A DNA stretch of 64,000 nt from Candidatus Chlorohelix allophototropha (GTDB lineage: Bacteria; Chloroflexota; Chloroflexia; Chloroheliales; Chloroheliaceae): positions 62,001-126,000 of the forward strand of contig NZ_CP128402.1 in assembly GCF_030389965.1 (NCBI RefSeq), written 5' to 3'. Numbering within the stretch: position 1 is the stretch's first letter; every line of letters begins with the position of its first letter. This document shows positions 48,001 through 56,949 of this stretch, in pieces. Below the pieces are notes generated by a model, which saw nothing but the letters and a program-made list of their open reading frames with translations, did no database searches and was not told where the DNA came from. A program made the position numbers and the translations under genes.

Positions 48001-50415
48001 ATGTGGATGCAGCTTGAGGTAGCGTTGAACAAGCTCTACTACCAGTGTTGCACCCTCAGAAGGATTTTCGTTTGTATCATCTGCACCAGCATCCGCAGCA
48101 AGAGGTGACTCATGAAGTGAGTAGTCTCCAGCAGTATCGGTTAGAGCTAAAAGCTCAGGTTGGTTATCTTGCCAGCCAAGTACAACTTCCGGATAATGTA
48201 TATGTGCTAGCTCCTCGCGCAACTCTGAAAAGAAAAGCCGAGGATCGCCAAATTCAATTTCTTGTGTTGTCAGTAAAGTGCGTATAACATTTGCGAAACG
48301 ACGTGCTTTCCGGGCCATTGCTGCTAAGCGTAATGGATGCCAGGGGGCAATAATTGCTGTAGGGCGACCACCTTCAACGCCTACAGTACCTAGTTGAAGG
48401 ATCGGACGTAAAAGCAATTGTCGATTACGATCACCCTGAGCCAGACAACAAATTGATTCAAGAAGTGTCCCATATGTGGTAACCTGATCTTCGAGTTTCA
48501 ATGAGGAGAGCCCAGTTACTTTAAAATCTATAACAGCTGCCTCATATTCTCGTGCAAATCTTTCAAATTCTGTAGCAAGTTGTTCAGCGTTACTCACGCT
48601 TATTAGATTTTTCGATTTTGCCTCATCCAATTTTGAATGCCATAAAAATTTCAGATCGTTAGCTTTTTTATATACACCAACTAGAGAACCTCTATCTTGC
48701 CCATAGGCTGCCATAAGCGTACGAACATTCCAGAGATCGACATTCTGTGCTGCTCCTTTACTACTTGTAGACTCGCGATTGGCCCGACAAATGATGAACG
48801 GTTTTGTCACCAACCGATTCCAATCATTGACAAACTCGCTTGCAATCCATTGAGGGTTATATCGCCAAATGAATTGAGCGACAGCTTGTTCATCTGCCCC
48901 ATCGAGAGTTTTAAATTCAAGGGTAACGAAGAATTTTAGTTGTAAAGTTGCTTTTGCTTCAGAACGATTCAACTGCTGCCCACGAACTTTCCATTCTTCG
49001 ATAAGGTCAGGAAACTTGAAAAGCGCGCCTACATTCCACTCAACATGACGACCAAGCAATTCTTTAAGACCCGCATAGCGTCTTGCAAAATAGAGACCGG
49101 CATCAACATTTAGGTTTCTTAAGTCTTTACGGTAGAGACTATCGCAACTTATAAGCAGCTTACGATTAGTACATGGTGTTTCCCAGCTAAAACCTTCCAT
49201 ACAAGTAACTAATCCGCTAAGAAAATCATGTGTTTCCTTTAGGGTTCCAAAAACGAAACGATCCCAGGCAGATTTAAGTTTGCGATCTTCACGCAATTCA
49301 TCGCGGTGAGCATCATAAAATTGGCGATCATCCTCAATATCCGCTTCGGAACTACGACGCCTGCTTAAGCGTTCAATGTAATCCAACTCTATCGTAGTTA
49401 ATAATTCTGGATTACGCTCCTTATAAAAATCCAAAGTCGCTTTCCCAAGGTTGAATTTCTCCCGTCTGAGACCATCAAAGAGTGGTCTAATATCTTCCCA
49501 TTCGCACTCGGATAAGTTTGCGGATTGTGGGGTCCAACCTCCCGGTGCTGCAATGAAATCAGAAATGACTTGATGATATTTCTCAGGAATATCGTTTTTA
49601 ACCCGCTCGAACGCTATTCTTAATTCATCTTCATTTAACATGACCCCAGAGGGATTTTGTTTGATCAGGTAGCAAGAGTACTTACTTTGAACCATTTTAT
49701 ACTGAGCGCGCCACTTTGCTACCTGGCCACGCGTACCCGGTGCCATTCCCCGGAATTGACCGGCTTTTTTAGGCAGCCGAAGCGCAGGTAGCGCTGAATC
49801 TAAGGCTTCGTCAAAAGGAAGACCCTCTTCTTCAATTAACTTTTTTGTCCGTAATACATAGTTTGCATACCGGTCAAGGTTTACGAAATTCTGATCGTTG
49901 AGACCCTTTAAAGCTTTTTCCCACCATCTCCGGACATCGTCTAAAATGGCTAAATCTTTACACGCAGCCAAAACCCATAGATCTGCTCGAGCCAGCAAAT
50001 CTGGAGCCCCAATAGAACTTACTTCACGGAGGGATTGTTCCTCGTCGTCACCAGTATTAGCAAGTAACAAAGCTGGTTTCGCACAGGGGGCGTTTCGAAA
50101 GTAGGTCGCCCTTTCTTCTGTGAGTATTTCTGAAGGCAATTCAAATCCAGACATGAAGTGCTTGGGCAGTTTGATGTCAAATTGCTCTGATAAATGGGGG
50201 TCAGCCAGGATTGCCTGAGCGATTGCCGCGGTCTGCATCGGTGATAAACAATCAATGATGAAACGTGCTGTTCCACTTATATTTCCACTTGCATCATCGT
50301 CATCTAATCGTTCGCGCAGATACGAGGCAACAACATTCCCTAGGAGTATCTCGCGCGATTGAGATACTTTTTGTGTGCTATCAGTTGTTGAAGCTGGGGT
50401 TTGCTCATTAGTCAT
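45022..50415 (-). CDS. DptH-like FtsK/HerA DNA translocase, 1797 aa
   Basis: The C-terminal about 230 residues are an FtsK/SpoIIIE-type motor: Walker A GTTGSGKS (about 1570-1577), Walker B LWLIHDEF (about 1671-1678), and FAAQRPEANVVP. The very long N-terminal part (about 1500 residues) has no motif I recognise. Size, domain order and place as the third of three genes match DptH, the helicase of phosphorothioation-dependent restriction, which with DptF and DptG cleaves unmodified DNA. The start ATG 50415 overlaps the preceding gene by 8 bases. It is the last gene of the operon. Alternative: another HerA-type defence motor. Confidence 0.65.
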   Translation of the reverse strand: MTNEQTPASTTDSTQKVSQSREILLGNVVASYLRERLDDDDASGNISGTARFIIDCLSPMQTAAIAQAILADPHLSEQFDIKLPKHFMSGFELPSEILTEERATYFRNAPCAKPALLLANTGDDEEQSLREVSSIGAPDLLARADLWVLAACKDLAILDDVRRWWEKALKGLNDQNFVNLDRYANYVLRTKKLIEEEGLPFDEALDSALPALRLPKKAGQFRGMAPGTRGQVAKWRAQYKMVQSKYSCYLIKQNPSGVMLNEDELRIAFERVKNDIPEKYHQVISDFIAAPGGWTPQSANLSECEWEDIRPLFDGLRREKFNLGKATLDFYKERNPELLTTIELDYIERLSRRRSSEADIEDDRQFYDAHRDELREDRKLKSAWDRFVFGTLKETHDFLSGLVTCMEGFSWETPCTNRKLLISCDSLYRKDLRNLNVDAGLYFARRYAGLKELLGRHVEWNVGALFKFPDLIEEWKVRGQQLNRSEAKATLQLKFFVTLEFKTLDGADEQAVAQFIWRYNPQWIASEFVNDWNRLVTKPFIICRANRESTSSKGAAQNVDLWNVRTLMAAYGQDRGSLVGVYKKANDLKFLWHSKLDEAKSKNLISVSNAEQLATEFERFAREYEAAVIDFKVTGLSSLKLEDQVTTYGTLLESICCLAQGDRNRQLLLRPILQLGTVGVEGGRPTAIIAPWHPLRLAAMARKARRFANVIRTLLTTQEIEFGDPRLFFSELREELAHIHYPEVVLGWQDNQPELLALTDTAGDYSLHESPLAADAGADDTNENPSEGATLVVELVQRYLKLHPHEQANLSVVLYNCDSSRLPLAVVDKFGRLYQDDEDTRCQIVLRHRDPKQLSWLYEQIVDASDGDGGDRYVASEATQDFMARLRIGISADQAPPPDPLDGCPQDIVFLQDVIARHARLDWYLVNSQPADPASLNPAQWSRRRPATIGDMKSTVYLCCPVQRAEAWAHLTAVTTFFKGDWNSSRETRLLPARQLDFRDSTTAKIFEETHNLASWVVNYDELLDRRQLIEQKVQIIRYKHIATQGRNLIISSMAPMGLLRSMVVNRLRNLDLGISNNDITELATRFINDANDVSGDIVLRAAQRGQSASELIGIVLSRYLISYELGHNQSVGWFFLDDYADWLGQKEEQIADLLVLHPTFTPENKMLLVVIITEAKYIDFGGLASKRKESHKQLRDTLKRVAGAVISTPPRLDRDIWLARLSDLLVDGIRLPSGAPLDLSKWQRAIRDGQCILELRGYSHVFISGPSDAVNISAHIRLPEAKDGFDAHQEVFGRDHVRELVLRYYHRGDPMGVRREIDVNYWDLVTSNNHYRPGQSQSSIDYQSGKVTNNDRNQKNDIDVNIPSDSFVTESHNSAVEKIENTNDSAIVIIEPVPSADKLKTDSESGVRESQKWAFPSILKWIQEIPRDIKESEEDQSWLRQVETTTKIALQQFKLQAKLVHSVLTPNAALLKFQGSSLLTIDQVTRRRTEFLTTHGLNLIGVQPEPGVVSLSIARPGRQTVSLRQLWQRWTPDVKNGNQDLLIGVREDDGTLLILSPGSDHAPHTLIAGTTGSGKSVLVQNIILSIAATNLPEQARITIIDPKQGVDYFTFESLPHLDGGIIDQQDTAINRIQTLITEMDNRYVLMRKARVQNFRAYNEKVSSGERLPALWLIHDEFAEWMLSDEYKQEVSSSVQRLGVKARAAGIYLVFAAQRPEANVVPMQLRANLGNRLILRVDSEGTSEIALGERGAERLLGRGHLLAKLEGNLSLVYAQVPYVTPDEIDDLVKLLRSDNLY

Positions 50416-52051
50416 TTTTCCATCTCCCGTAGGGATTTTCTACATAAGCACATGCATCTGAAAGTCTACGTAGCAAACCTAAACTAGCTAACCTCTGCTC
50501 TAACCGACGTGCATTAGCCTGAAATGCTTTTCGGTCGAATTCCTCTGTAGATAGCACTTGCTCAGCTTCGTGGTCACCGATCACTAACCCATATTTCTTA
50601 AACAGATGGGCTAAAAACTCATCAAACTCCATACGTCGATCTACTGTAGCGAATAAGAGTGTTTTTATCAATTGATCTGTAGGAGCGTAACGAAAACGTG
50701 TTGTTCCCCTCCTTGAAATAAGACCAATTTCTCTGCCATAACTACGATGAACTTGCGCTACATGCTGCTTATGACCCTTTCGAATCTCTCCCTTTAACTC
50801 GTCTAATAGTTTATCTGGGTCATTAGCTCCTTTGTAGTCGTCGCCCCACCAAACCGCCTCTCGCACAACGTTTAAGCAACGCACATATGCACCTGAATCC
50901 CCTTCAGTTAAAGCCGATTGCCAAGAATGGGATTGGCGGATACGTTCAACAAAAAACTCAGCAGCCTGGGTAGATATACCATTGTTAAGACCATAACTCT
51001 CCAAGGCGATCTCTCGCACAAGTGTTTTCTTCGGGGCTATAATTTCACAAACCAAATAGAATGGATTTTTATTATCTGCCCAAATTGATGCGACCGCTAG
51101 GTGGTAGCGTAATAAATGCAGTGCGGAAAGGGTTACCAAATGTGGATATCCGTCGAACGCAGGCAACTGTAATTTGTAAATAGCGAGCCAATCTCGTGCA
51201 AGATCGTCATATACAGGATGATAAAGATATGGTAAAAAGCAACTCTTGTTTTCACCTTCTTGGTCATTTTTATCATCCGGTTGTAATGACGCAACTAGTT
51301 TATCCCATCGATTACTTCCTTCAACCATAACTCGAACGGAATTTGTTAACTCACTACGATAGGACGAGCGAGATAACATTGTATAAAGAATTTCTCCACT
51401 CCGACCAAAATTAATATATTCGCGACTTGGTTGACCGTTAAGGTTGATATTGAGATCGATGTAAAGTGAATTCTGTCCAAAAGGGAAAACAAATCGCGAA
51501 GACCAGCGTTTATTGCTTTCCCGCTCTACCGCCGTGCCTCGAATGATACGAACTACTTTCGCAAACTCATCAAACGAATGAAAGCGCTCTCTAAGATATG
51601 AAAAATCACGCTCTGGCACGCCTTGCGCTGAATCTTCCATACTCTTGAGCCATTTTTGCCAGGCTCTTCCACTATCCCCTTGCTCTTCAGCAATGCGGAA
51701 CACTTCATCATTGTTGAAAAGAATATTGCGCAGATACATGCGTTGTCGTGGCCTATAGCGTAAGGGGTAGGGGGCGTTATCTGAGAAAAGTTGCCCTTGT
51801 CGATGGCGTGCTTCAGCAACATTCAAAAATTCAAGGAAAACAAGCCAGGGACTTTGTGAATCCCATATGCGGTGTCCCCAAATCTGTTCATCTAGCCATA
51901 GATCAATTTTATGATCTTTTTTATTTGGGCGGAGTCCTGAGGGTGATTCGACAAAAGGCAAGGTATCCAATACACCAGTCCAGACACCTGGGCAGAGTGT
52001 AATGGCGGATTGTTCGGTGTTGAATGATTTAGTTTCAGAAGTAGACGGCAT
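50408..52051 (-). CDS. DptG-position protein, 547 aa
   Basis: I do not recognise a domain with certainty. The protein has a central aromatic-rich region (YPLRYRPRQRMYLRNILF) and an ordered C-terminus (YAPTDQLIKTLLFATVDRRM, then FDEFLAHLFKKYGL). There is no Walker motif, signal peptide or membrane segment. Its size and place between an ATPase and an FtsK-type giant match DptG of the DptFGH restriction set. The gene is 28 bases after the ATPase gene and overlaps the next by 8 bases, so all three should be co-expressed as one complex. Assignment rests mainly on context. Confidence 0.5.
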   Translation of the reverse strand: MPSTSETKSFNTEQSAITLCPGVWTGVLDTLPFVESPSGLRPNKKDHKIDLWLDEQIWGHRIWDSQSPWLVFLEFLNVAEARHRQGQLFSDNAPYPLRYRPRQRMYLRNILFNNDEVFRIAEEQGDSGRAWQKWLKSMEDSAQGVPERDFSYLRERFHSFDEFAKVVRIIRGTAVERESNKRWSSRFVFPFGQNSLYIDLNINLNGQPSREYINFGRSGEILYTMLSRSSYRSELTNSVRVMVEGSNRWDKLVASLQPDDKNDQEGENKSCFLPYLYHPVYDDLARDWLAIYKLQLPAFDGYPHLVTLSALHLLRYHLAVASIWADNKNPFYLVCEIIAPKKTLVREIALESYGLNNGISTQAAEFFVERIRQSHSWQSALTEGDSGAYVRCLNVVREAVWWGDDYKGANDPDKLLDELKGEIRKGHKQHVAQVHRSYGREIGLISRRGTTRFRYAPTDQLIKTLLFATVDRRMEFDEFLAHLFKKYGLVIGDHEAEQVLSTEEFDRKAFQANARRLEQRLASLGLLRRLSDACAYVENPYGRWKND

Positions 52052-52079
52052 TTCTTCTTACCCATTTATTCCTATAATA

Positions 52080-53948
52080 TTACATTTCACGAATCTCTAG
52101 ATTCTGTACTGTAACCTTGCCTGTTTCTTCGACTTCTAAAAGTCTAAAGGCAAGTGATGCATCGTTCTGTTCTTCTCCATCATGAATTTGACGTTTAGTT
52201 AACGCAGTCAGTAATTGGCTTTTAAAGGCAAGCACATCTTCATAACATTCTTTTGAGAAACTACTTGGTAAAGCCCCTTGTGCAACACGACTGAGAAATT
52301 CATAACGGGTAAGATAGAGAGGAAATGTGCAACTGATTTCGCGGCTGAATGCTACCTCTAACAGAGGTACAGTTCCATCTTCACGCAAAATAATATCAAC
52401 CCTTTCACCTCGTCGTGGCTCAACCGATATGCGTTCCTCTAAAAGTCTACTTACCTTACCTTGTGACAGCGCCAGACTTGTAGCCAGCAGAAGATCTCGG
52501 TCATCTGAGACTAACATTCCTGTGAATACTCGATTAAGGCCACGAACAAGTCTTGCTAAGATTGTCCGGGCTACCCGTTTCCCCATTTCCAAGGCACTCA
52601 CGACTTGTTCAAGGTATTCACCAGCGAAGCAAAAAACAGTCAAATCCCATAGATGCATGTCGGCTGCTTCGCTATGAGGTATTTTAAAGAAAAGGCCTCT
52701 TCGCTGACTGACAAGCATTCGTAAAAATCTGGAGCTACGTTCTTCATCTTCATCTGTTCCCTCTATGTATTCCCGCTGTGCAGCAGCATAACTGGGATCA
52801 GCTCCATAAAATTTATCGGTGTTTATATATTGATTGAAATAGGGCTGTAAAAGTTCATCAGTATCACCAAATATGAGTATGTTATCAATGCGATTAGAGG
52901 TTTCAAATCCTATCCCGAATCGGTTGAGAGCATCAAAGACAAGGATAGACTCACGACGCGTATCCGATAAATTCCCTCCCAAAAGATTATTGTAAAGACT
53001 TGCTTTAGCAACAGTTCCTTTACGGATAATATTAGGTACATCGTTTGCCTTCATAAGTTGATCTTTGGCATCTGGATGACCGAGAACTGCATTAACCAGT
53101 AACAAAAGAATCTGTCGTATTGGAAGGTGGTATTGGTTATAATCGCACAATGAGAATAAATCCTGTAGTCGATTTTGTACAAGAGGAGTTGCTAGTAACT
53201 CCAGGTTGTGTCTGATAGGACACTCTGAGCCGAAAAACTCACTAGACCCACTTTCGAGAGAACGGCATATTTCCCACCCTGGTGCTTCTAAGAAACATTG
53301 AAGCGCACGCTCAAAGAGATCTGCCGAATGATGCCGGCTAAGGTTAAAAAGTCGTAGAGCGACACCTGATTGTTCCTGGTGATCTTCAACAAGGAGTGTT
53401 TCAAGCACCTCTTGCGCCTGCGTCATATATTTGGAAGGATCAAGACGACGCCATGCCTCCATAAGCTGCCCATCATTAGCAGCAATTAGAAATAACTCAT
53501 CTCTATTGTTCTCAAAGAGTGAAGAGCTAAAACGTTGTAGTAAATCTGTTTTTACTGGATCCCAAGGCATTCCGCGTTCAGGTGACCATGCGCTTAAATC
53601 TCGTACCATATGCAATAATCTGTCGCTCCTGCTCAGTTGAACAGACAGGTATGGGCTAGGGGATTGCCACATTCTTGAGTCGCCACCAACGGCTTCCCAA
53701 ACACGTCGGCATAGATGTGTTTTACCATCGCCAGCGGTACCTGTAAGTATGACAGAGACTGGCTGCGATCCTGTTATTGCTTCTAGCACATTTTCGGTTG
53801 CGGGATGTTCGAATTGGAGTGGGACCACCCCTGCACGCATAGCTGACCGCCTGATAAATTCATCATACATGTTTTCATTATGCGGAACTGGCCCATATTG
53901 CCGGAGAAAGCGAATCCAATTATATGCCTGTGTCTTTAGATCCTTCAT
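52080..53948 (-). CDS. DptF-like P-loop ATPase, 622 aa
   Basis: Walker A GTAGDGKT lies at residues 70-77 (VILTGTAGDGKTHLCRR). The sequence after it (ELFLIAANDGQLMEAWRR) is a likely sensor/Walker B segment. The rest is helical and not recognised. Family and position resemble DptF, the ATPase that with DptG and DptH performs phosphorothioation-dependent restriction. It directly follows the dndC-like gene (30-base gap), the expected arrangement of a modification gene next to a restriction gene set. Homology to AAA-type ATPases is clear; the DptF identity is likely but not proven. Confidence 0.65.
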   Translation of the reverse strand: MKDLKTQAYNWIRFLRQYGPVPHNENMYDEFIRRSAMRAGVVPLQFEHPATENVLEAITGSQPVSVILTGTAGDGKTHLCRRVWEAVGGDSRMWQSPSPYLSVQLSRSDRLLHMVRDLSAWSPERGMPWDPVKTDLLQRFSSSLFENNRDELFLIAANDGQLMEAWRRLDPSKYMTQAQEVLETLLVEDHQEQSGVALRLFNLSRHHSADLFERALQCFLEAPGWEICRSLESGSSEFFGSECPIRHNLELLATPLVQNRLQDLFSLCDYNQYHLPIRQILLLLVNAVLGHPDAKDQLMKANDVPNIIRKGTVAKASLYNNLLGGNLSDTRRESILVFDALNRFGIGFETSNRIDNILIFGDTDELLQPYFNQYINTDKFYGADPSYAAAQREYIEGTDEDEERSSRFLRMLVSQRRGLFFKIPHSEAADMHLWDLTVFCFAGEYLEQVVSALEMGKRVARTILARLVRGLNRVFTGMLVSDDRDLLLATSLALSQGKVSRLLEERISVEPRRGERVDIILREDGTVPLLEVAFSREISCTFPLYLTRYEFLSRVAQGALPSSFSKECYEDVLAFKSQLLTALTKRQIHDGEEQNDASLAFRLLEVEETGKVTVQNLEIREM

Positions 53949-53978
53949 TAGTTACCACTTAATCAATTAAAGGTAAGG

Positions 53979-54794
53979 TTAAATTGAACAAATAAGACAT
54001 CCCTCAGGTTCATCAATCTCCTCATAATTTACTACACCACCAAGTGTTTCGACTAAAGTGAGATTTTTACGTTGTGTAAGCTTACGTGCTTGCGAAGCTT
54101 CCCATTTTGCCTTTATCTCGGCTATGCGTTCAGGGCGCTCAAGACTGGCCAGAGACTCCGACTCTTGCCAGAAAAATTCTTCACCATGCAAAACACTTTG
54201 TTCCTCATAGCGCTTGGCCTCTTCAAACAAATCAGGATGTGTTTCTTTAAGACGTACCCATTCTATTTTTTGCTGATAAAAACAGAAAAAACAACCGGAG
54301 CGGGTGCGACCCCAGGTTGTATACTGGGGGAGTCCAAGCCCAGATTCCTCTAAAATACGAAAAATATCAGCTTTTACTAACCCATCTTCTCGAAAAGGAT
54401 AAACAGTTTGGATATTTGGCTTGGTACTGATGTAACCTGTACGTTTCTCGTCAGCACGTAACGCAACATAGTTAATAACCGGATCGCTGCCCACGTAATG
54501 CTCAAAAGGTTTTAGTTTAAGATTTTTTGTGCACCAGCGACGGTGATTCGAAGGTAACATGCCACCGTAAACTGTCAGCCAATGATCGAAATTATCCACC
54601 CTGGAAGTTTTGGTAATCGGCTTACCCAAAATAGCTTGGAGTCGGCCCAGATATTCGATGGTTTCCGGAAGTTCTTTATCTGTATCGTGAAAAATGTACT
54701 CCATTTCAGGAATACGATCCCTCATATATATAGCTAATGCTGCACTGTCTTTACCACCTGAAAGACTAAGTATGTGTCGTATTGGTTTATCCAT
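53979..54794 (-). CDS. DndC-like PP-loop sulfurtransferase
   Basis: This 271-aa protein belongs to the PAPS-reductase/ATP-pyrophosphatase family. The PP-loop SGGKDS is at 12-17. RWCTKNLKLKPF (C88) and RSGCFFC (C168, C171) are the cysteines that in DndC help bind an iron-sulfur cluster; a further CLIC pair (C266, C269) ends the chain. DndC transfers sulfur from the DndA cysteine desulfurase to DNA backbones. It is much shorter than classic DndC (about 480-500 aa), closer to minimal or SspD-type members. It lies between the receiver-like gene and the DptF-like gene. Sulfur chemistry is well supported; DNA as substrate is inferred from the neighbours. Confidence 0.8.
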   Translation of the reverse strand: MDKPIRHILSLSGGKDSAALAIYMRDRIPEMEYIFHDTDKELPETIEYLGRLQAILGKPITKTSRVDNFDHWLTVYGGMLPSNHRRWCTKNLKLKPFEHYVGSDPVINYVALRADEKRTGYISTKPNIQTVYPFREDGLVKADIFRILEESGLGLPQYTTWGRTRSGCFFCFYQQKIEWVRLKETHPDLFEEAKRYEEQSVLHGEEFFWQESESLASLERPERIAEIKAKWEASQARKLTQRKNLTLVETLGGVVNYEEIDEPEGCLICSI

Positions 54795-54804
54795 TATCTA
54801 TCCC

Positions 54805-56949
54805 TCAGTTAGTAGGATCAATGTTGATAATTAGTATTTTTTGTTTAGCTTTTTTTTCTTTATCTTCGTCTGTTAACCCATTACCTAACATGAGAACCCA
54901 ATCAGGGTTTAAAAGACTTTGTAATTTACCTGCACTGGGAAGGTTGTGCTGTGATATCCAAAGATTACCCCATTGTTGAAAATCATTTAAAACATTTGCC
55001 AAAACTGGATTACGTTTTCCCTCTTTACCTTCTTCATATCTGTTAGATAATACATTTCTGATTTTTTCTACAAGTGATAAGGTTAACATAAACTTAGAGC
55101 CATCCCTAATGCTAATAATACCAGCACTTTCAGCATCATCTAAATGAACTTCTTCAAAGTTCCCACCATTTTGTAGTAAAAGTTTGATATTTGCTTGTCG
55201 GTAAATGGGAGGTGCTACTGGCAGCCCAACTCGGGTGAGATCTGCCGCGAAGCTACGCTGAATTTCTAATGCGAAAGGTAAACGGAGACGAGCTTTTCGA
55301 TCAAGGTTTGCCTCGTTGTACCATTTCATAAAACTACCATAATGAATAGATCTGACTTTTTTTGGTTCCCATATAATCCTGTAAGCTTGATTCTCGTGTG
55401 TAAACAATTCTGTACGAGGACCACGGTTTTCTTTGCTACTAACGGGTTGCAATTCCCCTTCTATTAATAGAATGGCTTGTTCTGAATCTATCTTACGTTT
55501 ACCTTTATTTGGAGTAAACGTAAGATCACATTCATTATTAATAATCATATATAGTTTTGGTAAGCTCTCCTCATAGTTTTTAGATAATAAACTTGGGCTC
55601 TCAGTAAGTGGCTTATTAGGTTTTACTAGTTCATTATCTGTAGGTGTCACTTGCTCTGAAATTGAGAATAATTGGCTTTTTTCGGTCTCAGTAATTGGAG
55701 GTATTTCTTGCTTGTTTTCTATCACTGCCAAGTTATTTGTAGTTTCAAACAAAGACTCTTCTAGTTCTTCACCTATAGTAATAGCTTGCTCTAATGGAGT
55801 AGGCTGGGTTGTTTGTCCTAGAAATACATCACCTAAGCTCAAGTATGGCTCTATACTGTCTGGATCTGAAACTTTATTGGGAATTTTGGGATGCGGACTA
55901 ACAGTGCCTACTTCTGTATCAAAAAGGGCATGCTGATATATTTCTGCCAATCGTATGGAAGGAGGGGTGTGAATTGGGATAGCATGGGTGAAATCGGCAA
56001 CATTTAGCTTATCACGTGTATCTTTTAGACCTTTGTCAAAAAGGAGATAACTAAAATATGAGCTAAATAGCCAGAACATATAGCTTCCTAAGGGTTCACC
56101 CTCCTCTTGGAGACATAAGCTCTGTATAAAGGCATAGTCGTTCAGGGTCAATTCCTTGATATGTTCAGTGAATATTGATTTAACTTCATCTATTTTCTTA
56201 CACACACTGTCGACAAAGTCTTGCATATGATGACCAACTGGTAAGGAAAGGGCATACATTTGCAAGTTCATGGTAAGTTTGAACAGGTCGCGTAAATCCT
56301 GCTTGTGTACAGCGTAAAACATACCACCCAATAAACCTGATCTTTTCCGGAAATCATCCTTTTCCTCAACAACACCTGGTCGACTTGACATTAGTACCAC
56401 TAAGGGCTTAGTCGCTTGTCGTGCTTCATACGCTGTAAATATTTCCTTTGCCTTTCTTACTGCAGGTTCAACTATATCTACGCCTGTTGTAGAAGGGTTT
56501 AAATGCCAGTCAAGAAAAAATATGTTAATCGATGTATCGTTGATTTCGTCTCCGGGGGTAAATGTTTGCACCTTAAGATTGAAATTTTTTTCCAGGTGAT
56601 TTTTGATAGGATCTAACAAAGCAGTACGTTGGTCTATCCATATTCCTAATTCGGACTCCCGCCAGATTTTATCTAGAGCTGGATACTTATTACGCTGACT
56701 CAGGAACTTGCATATAAATGTAATTGTGATTTGTTCAAATCCAACAACACTGTCATCAAAGCTCTCAAGCTCGGAAAATGCAGTATCCTCATTCTGAATA
56801 GCTGCCCAAAGATTCTCAGCGTTATAACTACTTATTTCTAACTGTTCAAGGGGTATATAGTCATCATCGATAATGCCTACATTAGTTATTCCATGTTTAG
56901 CAAGTAGAGTAGTAACATGGTTCTCTGCGTTGGTAGCACTATTGGTCAT
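54805..56949 (-). CDS. Receiver-like domain protein, 714 aa, partner of the GHKL protein
   Basis: The N-terminal region has the key residues of a response-regulator receiver: acidic D28-D30 (VGIIDDDY), a phosphoacceptor-like D147 (IFFLDWHL), S188/S189 (VVLMSSRPG) and K216 (YAVHKQDLR). An insertion of about 110 residues separates the first strand from the third, unlike standard receivers. The middle is acidic and low-complexity. The last about 180 residues are folded but unrecognised (FALEIQRSFAADLTRVGLPV). It overlaps the histidine-kinase-like gene upstream by ATGA. I infer it receives a signal from that protein and passes it to the modification or restriction proteins. The receiver call is from motif reading only. 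Confidence 0.55.
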   Translation of the reverse strand: MTNSATNAENHVTTLLAKHGITNVGIIDDDYIPLEQLEISSYNAENLWAAIQNEDTAFSELESFDDSVVGFEQITITFICKFLSQRNKYPALDKIWRESELGIWIDQRTALLDPIKNHLEKNFNLKVQTFTPGDEINDTSINIFFLDWHLNPSTTGVDIVEPAVRKAKEIFTAYEARQATKPLVVLMSSRPGVVEEKDDFRKRSGLLGGMFYAVHKQDLRDLFKLTMNLQMYALSLPVGHHMQDFVDSVCKKIDEVKSIFTEHIKELTLNDYAFIQSLCLQEEGEPLGSYMFWLFSSYFSYLLFDKGLKDTRDKLNVADFTHAIPIHTPPSIRLAEIYQHALFDTEVGTVSPHPKIPNKVSDPDSIEPYLSLGDVFLGQTTQPTPLEQAITIGEELEESLFETTNNLAVIENKQEIPPITETEKSQLFSISEQVTPTDNELVKPNKPLTESPSLLSKNYEESLPKLYMIINNECDLTFTPNKGKRKIDSEQAILLIEGELQPVSSKENRGPRTELFTHENQAYRIIWEPKKVRSIHYGSFMKWYNEANLDRKARLRLPFALEIQRSFAADLTRVGLPVAPPIYRQANIKLLLQNGGNFEEVHLDDAESAGIISIRDGSKFMLTLSLVEKIRNVLSNRYEEGKEGKRNPVLANVLNDFQQWGNLWISQHNLPSAGKLQSLLNPDWVLMLGNGLTDEDKEKKAKQKILIINIDPTN

